From Watersipora subatra (taxonomy: Eukaryota > Bryozoa > Gymnolaemata > Cheilostomatida > Watersiporidae): 64,000 nt of DNA. Shown one piece after another: positions 42,201 to 54,200 of this stretch; positions within the stretch are counted from its first letter, which is position 1; every line of letters begins with the position of its first letter. The notes beneath the pieces are model-generated. The model saw nothing but the letters and a program-made list of their open reading frames with translations. It was not told the origin of the DNA and searched no databases. Made by a program: the position numbers and the translations under genes. Where the stretch lies: positions 58,198,248 to 58,262,247 of the forward strand of contig NC_088711.1 of NCBI RefSeq assembly GCF_963576615.1, in the 5' to 3' direction.

Positions 42201-45200
42201 GAGCGGTTACACAAATTCTTGCAGAGAGTAAAGCAACTTGGGTTGACATTAAATGCTAGCAAATGTCAGTTTGGCTTAGACGAAGTTTCCTATGTAGGTT
42301 ACAATATTTCAAGCAAAGGTGTGAAAATTTGCCCAAAGAAATTGAAATCTATTGCAGATGCTAGAGTGCCTAAAGATGTATCTGAGCTAAGAAGCTTTCT
42401 AGGGCTAGCCAATTTTGTGGGGAAATTTGTGCCACAGCTATCTACACATGCCGAACCTTTGCTGCGGTTGACCATGAAAAACACAGCTTTTATTTGGGAG
42501 AAAGAGCAAAATGCTGCCTTTTGCAAAATTAAAGCACTTATGGCTGACAGTAAAACGCTTGCTTTCTTTGATGCTAATGCTAAGACCAGCATAACTGCTG
42601 ATGCGAGTCCTTATGGCCTGGGGGCAGTTCTCAGTCAAAATGTAAATGGAACGGAAAGGGTAATTGCTTATGGTCACAGAAGTCTCACAAAAACAGAGAG
42701 ACGCTATTCACAAACAGAGCGCGAAGCCCTGGCGCTGGTTTGGGCTTGTGAACATTTTGCATTGTATTTACTTGGCATCAAATTTTGTCTCATAACAGAT
42801 CATAAGCCTTTGCAATTTATTTTTAACAGATCTACATCTCAGCCTACTCCGCGCATAGAGAGATGGGTTCTTAGGTTGCAAGCGTTCAATTATGAAGTGG
42901 TGTATAAGCCAGGTAGTCAGAACATAGCTGACCCCCTTTCTAGACTGTCTGTAGGTATAGACAATGAGCGCTCCGTTGCTAACGTTGCTGACTCATACAT
43001 AATGATGATGGCTAATGAATCAGTTCCAGTGGCATTGACTTTCTCTCAAATTAAAGCCAAAGCTATTGAGTGTCCTGAAATGAAATTAGTAAGGCAGGCT
43101 TTGTTAGATGGTCGCTGGGACAAATGCTTACCTATATACAAAGCAGTGTCACCAGAGCTGAGTCAGTGTGATGGAGTCATTTTGCGTGGTAATAGGCTTG
43201 TGATTCCAACAACAATGAGAACTTCGGTAGTTAGCTTAGGTCATGAAGGTCACCTAGGCTTGACTAAAACAAAGCAGCGCTTGCGGTCCAAAGTTTGGTG
43301 GCCATCTATGGATAAAGATGTGGAAAAGATTTGTAATCAATGTTTTGAATGCTTGTTGGTGTCCACGCCGAATAAACCTGTGCCAATTTCTTGTACTAAA
43401 TTGCCTGACCAACCGTGGCAACACACTGCATGCGATCTTCTAGGACCATTACCTAACGGTGAAAGTATATTTGTTATTGTCGACTATTACAGCAGGTATT
43501 TTGAGATCTGCTTCTTGAGGTCTACCACTGCAGCCAAGATTATAGAGGCGTGTGAGGACATATTTAGCAGGTGGGGTCTTCCTTTATCTGTGAGAACTGA
43601 TAATGGCCCACAGTTTGGTAGCGAGTTTCAAACATATTTGAAACAAAATGGGGTGTTCTGGGTTTCAACTACTCCAATCTGGCCTGCTGCTAATGGGGAG
43701 GTAGAAAGGCAAAACCGTTCTCTTTTGAAGTCTCTCAAAATTGCTCAAAATTCTGGCCGTAATTTCAAGAGTGAGCTTAGAAAATTTCTTATGGCTTACA
43801 GATCTACGCCTCACTCTGTTACTGGTGTGTCACCAGCAGAGCTAATGACGGGTAGGCAAATGCGTACTAAACTTCCATGCTTAGAGCGTTGTGAACCTAA
43901 TCTAGATGGTGAAGTTCGGGATCGGCAGGTTTTGGCTAAAATGAAATCTAGAGAGTACATAGATGCTAAACACCGTGCTCAGAATAATGACATTGCTGTC
44001 GGTGATACTGTCTTGGTAAGAGCTGAGAAAACAAACAAGCTCAGTCCAACTTTCAGTCCTGAAAGGTATCAAATTGTGTCTAGACAAGGGTCAGAGGTTG
44101 TTGTGAACAGTGAGAAAAATGGATGACAGTTCCGTAGAAATGTAACTGAGGTTACAAAATTCCCTAAATCACAAGCAGAATCTGAAATAACCCAATACCA
44201 AGAGTGTGAGAATGACGAGGGAAATGTAACTGATGCTAATTTGAAGGCAGGGAGACCCATAAGGGAGAGAAAGCCTCCTTTGAGGTTTGGTTGTCCTGTT
44301 GCCCACTAAATGGTCCTTAGCCAGTAGCTCAGTAATTTGAACTCTCTGAAATAAGTATTGTCTTGCTTAGTGGTGGAGCATGGGATTCTTTGTTTATGTG
44401 CTAGTATTTCTTTGGTCCTTTGGATGGCTAACCCCTTGTCGGCCAGTGGTAGCTTTGCACTTAGGCTGGGCGTGCTGTCTGTGCTGCGGCTGAGTCCTGT
44501 CTCTGGAGGTCACTTGCTCTCAACCTCAAATTTTGTGAGAAAATTGTGTGGAGGCATTACCATAGGCTGGTTAGCTTATGCTATTATTATATGCTTGTAA
44601 CTGCTTTATTAACATGCTGCTTTTGTTTCAATTCTCTTATTATTTTATTTTAATGTTTGTATTTTAGCTGTTAGTATGAGTGTGAGAAAAGGAAAATTTA
44701 TATGCTAATAGAAATTTGACTTGTATCTCGATTCTTTTATCTAAGAAGGGAAGGATTGTTATGATGTGCACTTGTTTTATGTGTATCTGTTTTATGTGTA
44801 CTTGTTTTATGTGTATCTGTTTTATGTGCACCTGTTTGACTGCACTTGTTTGAGTGCAGGACAATTGTATATTTGTCATATTGCATAATGTCCATATCTT
44901 CAGTTCAGCTTCAGCTGCCAATAAAGCAAGTCACAATTTCTAAGCCTAAAGTAAACCAGTGTTTCAAATGCTCAACATATAACAAGATCCATCAGTTTGA
45001 TCTCTAGCTGTTCGTTATGTAACAACTTATGGAGAAGGGCAGTTATGAAAAAGACACCCTGTACAGAGCGGTAGTAATACCAGTAAAGGTGATGGCAGCC
45101 AAGGAAAAACATACCTGTGATCAGGATTAGGTCTATGGGCATTGATAGCTGTATAATTCTCCTCATCAAACTGAGCCTGTGAACAAACAGAAACCTTCAG

Positions 45201-48200
45201 TTTTGCATAAGGTATTTATTATAAGCGGTTAAACCTAAAGAATCACAGTTCAGACAGGGTAAGTTAGCACTAGAGGCCAGATGGCGTAAGCACCAGCAAT
45301 TAGTTATACATTGTATTTACTAACTGAAAAACTGGTAAAAAATATATACATAAATACATCTAACTCCCAGTGGCTAATTACTATAAAGGGTTAAATTGCT
45401 CTCCATCAAATCAGAGCTTTAGCAATTTTAAATCGAAACTTTACTATTATACGAGCTGTGTCCGTCTGTCTGTTTGTCCGCCTGTCTGTCCAAAGCCACG
45501 GTTGGATGTTGTGAAAAAGATTGCACCATATGGGACTCGAACTCACAAAATGTAACTTAGCACACGAACGCTAACACCTGCACCAATCGACCGCTTTGCC
45601 ACACTTCGGAATAATTTTGCAGACAGGGATTACACCTGATGATCTCTCGTGCTACACCGGACTGCCAGGGTACTAGTCGTTATAACGCATCCATTATTAA
45701 CATTTATCATAACAGTTTGCAAATGTGTTGACTAGTAGCAACTTTTAATCCCCAAATAATACAAAAGCCATGCATATAATCTATATAATCAAGTCTCAAT
45801 GTGTGTCTTTTGCTGGTCTGTCATCCGTGTGTCCAGTTAGCGATGAAGTTTTAGCAACGATTTGGCTCTCAATGCCAAGTGATACTGTTATTTATTGGCA
45901 ATTTTTAAAATTTCAACAGAACTTCAAAATTATATCATGATAAAAAAATTGAAAATAACGTAAAACCAAACATAATTAGAAAGAATCTTTCGCGTTAATA
46001 AAACACTTCCTACAGTTTTGGAATACAAAGATTTTTTTCTCAAGCAATGTAAAGATGTAGGTGTGTCCGAGTTTTTCTAATTCTCTAAAAACGCTACTCC
46101 ATCCCTTAAAAGTCATGAAGGGCATAATTTTATTATTATACAGCTTTGATATACGATCACCTCTACGTATGAGTTTTTTTAAAATGTAAATTTGAGCAAA
46201 TATTCTACTTAACAAACAAAATAATTTCCAACATACCACATTGTCGTTTGTATGCATATTATATAAGTAATGGTGCATTAACAATTTCCAACATACCGCA
46301 TTGGTAATGTCTTTAATCATGTATAACAATTTTGTGAGTAAAAGATAATAGAAGTTGATAGAAGCAGTTAAAATAATAAAAATGGTAAACATATAAATTG
46401 AGTTGCTATATATAATAATAATATATAACAATAACATATAATAAGAATAAGTCATGCCTTTTATGTTCAATATTCACTCAACCGCCCCATTTACACATCG
46501 CTAAACTTATAATTCCGATTTACGTGTTTCTCAGGAAAGATTACAAAAAAAATCTTTTTTACTGGTCATTACTTTTTCAATTTAGTTTTTATATTTAGTT
46601 CATGACTGCAGTTCAATATAAAACATGTTTTAATACTATATGTAACTAATTTCAAAACTTTTTTTAGCTTTGAAAAGATGCAAACAAAATACATCGGGTT
46701 TTCATAAGAATACTACTCAATACCTGGTGTTGCACAGGTAATAAAAAAGCACTTGTACAAAAATAATTTTTATTTAACATACAACATTTATTATATTTTA
46801 ACTTTTAAATGAAGGGGTTTATTTATTTATATATTTGATTATTTTTATATTCGGCCAATATATTTGAGCAGGCTGACACCTACTTTTGCAATTTCCGCAC
46901 CACCAGGAGGTAGGCAAATGATGTATTACACATTTTTAAGGTAGCAGGCTCCCCAGCATGCATGCCAACCGCTGAAATTCTATGCCACTTGTAATATCTA
47001 AAGAATTTGATTGTTGTACACAAAGTTCATTTTATGAAAATAAAAATAGAAATCTTCTAAAACTTCATATCCAGAAAAATGGGTTTTGTGCAGTTAAAAA
47101 AACTTCCAGAAAAAATAAAACAACAGTAAAGGTGTTTAGATGTGACATAATTAGCAAGAAATGGCTACATAAAGTCTGTTCTACTACAATGAATGCAATA
47201 AAAATATTTGATACTCATATAGTTAATACAAACCGAGAAAACAATATAAAAATCATGATTATGTTAAATTAATAATAACAATGAGTACATAAATATGTGT
47301 GTAAAAAGATGACTGTTGCTGTAGAGGCTATCCATCAAAATTTTCCATGCAACAATTCTGTTACAAATGTGAAACTGAGGTACCAGGATTTAATACATGA
47401 CTGAAGCACGCGAGGGAAAACTATGTGGTGAACGCGCGTAATGAACTCAACACTAGTTTGTTGAGGCCAGAAAATTCTACACGTTAATGCACCATTACAT
47501 ATGCATACAAACGATAATGTTTTAAACGAAATTGAAAAATATAGTCGTAAAAAAGTTCTAACTTTGATTAAATAAAATAAAGAAATAACTTGAAAACTGT
47601 AAATAAAAATAGGCAAAGTTTTGTTCATATTAATGATTGTGGTGTGCAAGCTGTGGAGGATGTAGCCAGCTAAGAGAAGCATATGTTCTAAAAACAACCT
47701 TTTTTAAACTGTTTGCAGCTCATAGAAAAACTAATCTGAGACTATCCGGGTGGGTACATTCTGATGCGAAGTCATACGCACTTTGATTGGGAGGTGCAAT
47801 AAGTATGAGCGTTATACCGTAGTGTGACAAGGCGATCGCGAGGGGTGGTGGATTAACCACGCGTTTCGTGATTAGGAAGAATATTTGTTGTTGCTTCAAA
47901 ACCTACCTAGCAACCAGAGTCTGAAATATGTCCACAAAACTGAATTACAATTGTTTAAACTTCACAAATCTACAGTGTAATGATACCTGGAGACGTAGAG
48001 CATATTCCAGGTCATCCTGGAACTGCTGGTCTTTTTCGCTGTTGGTTAGCATCACAACATCCTCATCGTCGTCTGCAGCAAACACCCAATTATTCACATG
48101 AAAGTTTTATCTGATTCACAAAATATACTTATGTACGGGTAAGTGTCTATCAAGAACACCTGCAGATGTATGTCAAAAACGCTAGCTAGCTACAATAAGC

Positions 48201-51200
48201 ACCTGCGGTGTCTAAACATTGATGAGTAGCTGTAATACCTAACATGTCATAAAGGAGCTACAACTAAAACCTCTGCCCGCTAAATGCCGCAGGGTTAGTG
48301 GCTCTGACAAACATGGGAAGTTATATTTAGGGGTAGTCTAACAGATATCTGTATAGTCCTGTTGGTAACTATAACTAGCATTATGAGAAACCCTTATGAT
48401 AACGTATAGTACATGAACACCCATGAATCCCTGTCAGTAAGACATATATATATTATATCTTACTGATATATATAAAATATATATATATATATATATATAT
48501 TAATTTAATGTCACACCTCGGGTACCAGAAGTGTAATATAACTTATTCACTGAGTGAGACTTCTTAACATTCCTATGGACTCTCCTCGGCAGTCGCTCTC
48601 CATTTAAGTGAGTTCTTCTCACTACTGCATCTAGTCGAGCGTTTTCCCTGGTCCAACCTGAGGGTCTGAGCTTATCTTTATTGTTCAGAATTTCAGATTT
48701 CATCAAACTTTTCTTACGAGCAGAGCAGTTTGCCGACGGCGTCTTTGTTGAGACACCGTGCTCTAATACACTCGACATGCCTTCATCAACCATTTCAGAA
48801 GTGGTCACCAACGATTTGAGCACATTTGCAGCTTTGAATGCCGTTGAAAACACTCGTGGGTAGCTTGATACGACGTTATTTTCTGATGAATGACCCACAT
48901 TCGCTAGGCTGTTTTGCGTTTTTCCTGAACCCCCTAACGGCAAGCGCCATGCTGAGTTTTGTTGGCACAGTGCAAGACCTGAACTACCAGGTGGTAACAC
49001 TTCACGTTCTTCAGACCTCTTTACAGAAGTAACTCCATCCTTATCATCTGCATCAGAGCTGCTTACCAAAGTGATCCAACCGAGCACTCCAGAAATCGTA
49101 TTATCAAAGTTGGTTGCCATTGCAATAATGAGCTAGCCACAAATCAAATACAACGCAAAGCCTATAGGAGCTATAAGAAAGCTTTGCATATAACACTGAG
49201 CTTTATTGCTAGCCAAAGCTTACCTTCTATAAAAATGACTGAAGAGTTCGGTTTCACCACAGCCCTATTCAGACTTTCATTCCTCCCTCTATCGCTCCTC
49301 CTTAGCTATAAAAATTAAACAGCAATACATGTACTAGTCGATGCGTAGCTTTAGTAGCGGGAGTAAACAATAGCTTCATAACGTATTTAAAGTGATAGGC
49401 ACACAAGCTTCATAAAAGGTAACGGACTCAACATTTTATAAGCTGTAAGGGAACTCTATTAAGCCCCGCTTACAAATGATACATTTGCTGAAACAAAGGC
49501 TCTAAGGCTTATGTCAATACACGCAATAATTGAGCTGATTCATGCCTGTTGCCTTCATCTTCCTTTGGTGAAGGTAGGGCTAACAGATAACGCTAACAGA
49601 TACGTGCAAGAGCCTGTTTGCAACTACAGTATATAGCTGACGCTATGAGTAACTCTTATGATAACGTACAGTACATGAACACCTATGAACCATTATCAGT
49701 AAGATATATATTAACTTAATGTCAAACTACGAGTACCAGAAGTGTAATACAACTTATTTACTAAGTGAGACTTAACATTCCTATAAACTCTCCTCTGCTA
49801 TACCCGATACAAGTGAAACGTAAGAACAACTTTAGGAAGCTACCAAAGGAATGTATAAATACATGCAGCAACAGTGTTTGGTTTGAATTTGTCCAGAATT
49901 GCCACAAAATACTTTACCAAATCTCTTAGCTTGACATATCTATTAGTAAATCCTACTATGTAATTTGGTGTGCGCCTGCATGTTTTTGTTCGTCTGCATC
50001 AAGGCTATGCATTTCCATATTTTTTGACTGATTTCATTCAAACATCATAGACATGCTTCACGCCTTCCACCAAAATATTTGATTTCAAAACTTCGTTTGG
50101 TTCCTGATAACCAGCCTCTTAGACACTCATCTGCTTGGAAAGTCAAGAACAAACATTCACATGTGTTAAGGACAATTGTCCTCAACGCGTTCATTGTTTG
50201 TTCATTTATTCATTGAGTTTCATGACTAGAAATCTGTTGTAGTGTGCATAACTATTTTCACAGAGCTTATATTTGGCTACTTTTTGTGGCCACAATACTC
50301 ATATCAATCCTCAAGCTTGCTTCTTACAAATTTTATGCTTTCGATCCCAACATTATTATACTACTCAGACCACTCATTAGTTTTTTTAATTTGGTATACT
50401 GCTATTTAGTTTATTTGTTGTAGTACTTTGTGGAAAACATATATATTATAAAATATGACTATTAATTACCATAATAAAGATTGCTCATAATAATAAAATT
50501 GTTGCCATGAAAAAAGTGTAGCAATTTGTGCCAAGAACATAAACACATGTCGCTAGCTATCTGATTACAAATGAAAGATATCCTAAGAAACGCTGGGCTT
50601 TATATACTGAGCACTATATCAGCATATATACAAACAGAATATTGTATTTTAAGGAAACTGCCAGTTCCCTTTACTCTCCACAAAACGGTCAAACAACAAC
50701 ACTGTATGTTAAGTGCCAATGAAATATTTATTTACTGAATTTATATACATGTATATGTATGTCTGTGGATCTGTCATTCCGGCTATAGCGCACGCTGATT
50801 ATTTTAGCGATGCGGCCACACGTTACGATGCCCCTGTTAAGAAATATTTTTAGTAAGGTTCGATTGCTATATCTGGGGTCAAGGCCAAATCTTCTTGCGC
50901 GGACAATTATTTTGTCTCCGTACCGGCGTATTTGAAATTTTGATGGATAGCTTCCGGTGGAATAGTAACCTTTTTTATACACACACATGCACACACTTCT
51001 ATGCAAGAATTGTTATTATTAATTCTACATATTCAGAACTGCTATTTTGCTTTCTCAGTTCGTATTAATTGTATCATTACCGAATCATCTTTTATTGTAA
51101 TCGTAGCAAAACCAACTTAATTTAGCTATTACTTGCTAATTATTTCACATTTACATCTAAACCTTTTTATAATCGTTTTATTTATTGGACCTGCACGAAA

Positions 51201-54200
51201 CATTTGCCTCATGATATGAAGTTTAAATGTTAGAATGACAAATGTTGTTATATGTTTAATACAAATCAATTTTTTGACCAGACTTTTTTATTACCCGGGC
51301 AACGCTGGGTAGCACAGCTAGTGAATATATAAGTATAAATGCATTACAGACTAAGAACATACATGCAGAGGGCATGTGCGCAGAACAACTCAGCTTCAAT
51401 GAACGATTTCTTTTCCTTTTATGTTATTATTCACAGTTTAGGCTCCACCCCTTTTTTGTTCTAGGCACGGCTTGTTCTCGGTCATTTTCTCGGTCCCTCA
51501 GATTTATTCTCGGTCCCTTGACTTTCCTCTCGGTAGTCAGAGTTCTAACCGGTGGCCGGGCTTTCCTCTATATCTCGAAGGCTCAGTCCTACGACTATAT
51601 TGGTCAGGAGGTCTATCGCTACGCTGATCACAGTGATCTGCCATTACAATATGAGTTACTCTTACTATCAAAGCACTCGACACCCAAATGGTTCGCGAGT
51701 TTGATACATAAAACAATTTGACTTCTCTTCACTAAAATTTGATTTGATTCTGTCAATCTGAAGATAAGATAGCAGATCAACTTGGAACCCTAAGTTTTGA
51801 TATGCGTGCTAATATACCTCAGTCAATCTACCGACAACTTGTCAGTCACAAGAAGAGGATACTTGTCCTGAAATATAAGGATTAACTTAGTCCAGCTCCT
51901 TGTACATCAACACTCAGCAACAAAAGACATTCGTCCTTAGCTTCCACAGGTAACTTATTTCAACCTAATCACTATTGACCTAATCACCATTGACCTAATC
52001 ACCATTGACCTAATCATTTGATTGCATCATAACAGAGATTTGTCCTCAGTGTCTAACCACTGATAGCTAAGCAATGATAAGCTATGTGGGCCACTCACGG
52101 AAATTCAACAAGAGTTTCACAGTACTGCAGATATGGAATAAATTTTCGATTAAGACAGTGTCGGCTACGGAGTGAGACCTCCTGCAAATGCTGGCTTGGG
52201 AGTGGTCTGACAGTGATTGTATATGATCTGATAGAAGATATGCACAGCAGAAAACAATCATCCCATAAGAGGGATGATTAAGAAAAACAGAGGAGTTGAA
52301 CACACTTATTCCTAGTTAACACAAATCTACAAAGCTAGGACAAAACATGAAGACTGGTTCCCACTGTATTGCAGTATGTTGGAGTTGTCTTCCCAATGAT
52401 TAGACAAATATGCCAGGAAGCATTGCAGCTGTCAAACTTCATTGATATTTAACTGCGCATCCATGACAGTCTGAGCAATGTGCACCTCTTCATCGATGGT
52501 GATTGGCTGAGATTACTTAATCTATATCTCCCTTCATGATAGTTGCTGCGGGACCAGTATTTCATCATTTTATCAACTGCATCGCCTAATGAGAACGCTA
52601 TGCTGTAGGCTATTCTCCGCTGTAAATGCAGATGGGTTTGTGATAGTCTGAACATTCCTATCACAAATAATCGCCAATTTAGTGTAAGTTTAACCGCCGA
52701 CACGCCGTGATACAGTGTGTACCAGCCATATTTTCATCCGGCAATATTACCTCACCAAAATCGTTATGGTTATTTCATCCAGCTCACCAATTCAGCCAAT
52801 GAGAAATGAGGTTAAATTAAACTCTGGCAAACCTGAACATCATCACTTTTTCATGTTCAATTGACAAATAGCATAGATCTAGCTTCATCCAATAGGGAGG
52901 CTAGAAAGCATCAATTGTCCAATCATATATACCCTTTCCCTAATGAATTTATGAAACCTAGCACTGCTTGATCACCAGGATGCTCCCAACAAGCTTTTCT
53001 TTTGGCCTACCAAATTCTATTATAGGTTTTATCCCCAGTTTCATTAATGATTCTTTCTCGCATGAGCTGAGCATTCCTTTAGGCCGGTTCACACTACATC
53101 GTCGTATCTCGGCGTTGACGCCACAATACTTTGGTGATCGTCGATGATAACCATGTTCACACTATCACATACTCATCCGCGTTTGCATCAGGAAGTACTC
53201 CATGACGTAGTGTTTTCATTTATCTTTTTAATTTTTTGCGAAAAAGCCTCTTTACTTTCGCGTGCTAGAATCAAAAGCTAGTCCCGCAGTGACTATCAAA
53301 AACGGATATGAATAAATCACTCTATCAGCGACCACGAATTACCATCGCCGAGATGGGTCACATTTGAAAGGCAGTCGTCGATGCTCGGCTAAGTATCGGG
53401 AAAGTTTGACAGCTGCAAACTTTCCCGATGTGTCCACGATACTTCGTCGATGCCATCAATTCACCTTTCACATAATTGACGATGAACGCCGAAAAGGAAA
53501 CGCTGACAAACGGCGATATAGTGTGAACCGGCCTTTAGACACGGAATTTTAAAAACAACTTACAAACAATTTTACTGGATGGCCATACAGATTGGAAAGG
53601 TCATTTAGAAGAGAGGTTCAGACTATTGTTAAAGGCACTGCCTACATATGTGAATCTAAGAATTCTCAGATAGAATTATCATCTCTTAGATCAAAAATAA
53701 GGAAGATAACTTCTAATCCAAAATCACATGACAGCACATTAATGATAAACTAAAAGAGATGACAACTTACAGGTGCCTGGCTAGATTCAACTACAACATA
53801 TTGCTTTATTAACCTTTGAAGTTTCTGCAGTCACCTCACCAAAATTTCAATGTTTTGAATTTAGTCAATAGTGAAGTGCATTTAGTCAATAGTGAAGTGA
53901 ATTTAGTCAATAGTGAAGTGAATTTAGTCAATAGTGAAGTGAATTTAGTCAATAGCCATTAATGAGGATTTGATTAATCCTAATTTAGCACTGATCTGAA
54001 AAATTTAAACCAAACAGCTATAAAATTTATGTTTTTAAAAGATTATGTAGGCTAAATTCTCAACATATCATTTTTAAGGTTCGAAAACCATTAAAAATGA
54101 AATGTTAATTTGTTACCACAATTATTCTGTAGTACGACAAGGCAGTCGCGTGGTGTGGTAGTTAGCATGCCTGTCTGCCAAAGCGAGTGCGTCGGTGCAA

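Larger units (their letters stand above)
40034..44984 (+). mobile_element. Ty3/gypsy LTR retrotransposon (mag-like), looks largely whole and young
   Basis: Two 228-bp LTRs (40034-40261 and 44757-44984) begin TGTTATG and end AACA, and look identical by eye. The target duplication AGATC is perfect (40029-40033 and 44985-44989). A primer-binding-site region follows the left LTR and a purine tract (near 44742-44756) precedes the right one. One long gag-pol region lies between. LTR identity means a recent insertion. It lies antisense to the RING gene, in the intron between the exons at 45115 and 38775. Family assignment rests on domain order and on resemblance to mag/SURL-type elements. Confidence 0.95.

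Noticed and set aside
45976-46470. 164-codon frame on -
   Set aside because: Very AT-rich, low-complexity hydrophobic translation in intronic DNA next to Helitron-like pieces. No family resemblance.
49218-49305. A possible extra RING-gene exon on -, with AG/GT borders and one open frame (RSDRGRNESLNR..)
   Set aside because: Its exit phase (1) does not fit the next exon (phase 0, with a stop in the other frame), while 54410-55490 joins 48517-49132 directly in phase. It may be an alternative or chance exon.
51374-51721. 115-codon frame on +
   Set aside because: No known domain, antisense to the host gene within its intron, over a small tctcggtc repeat.
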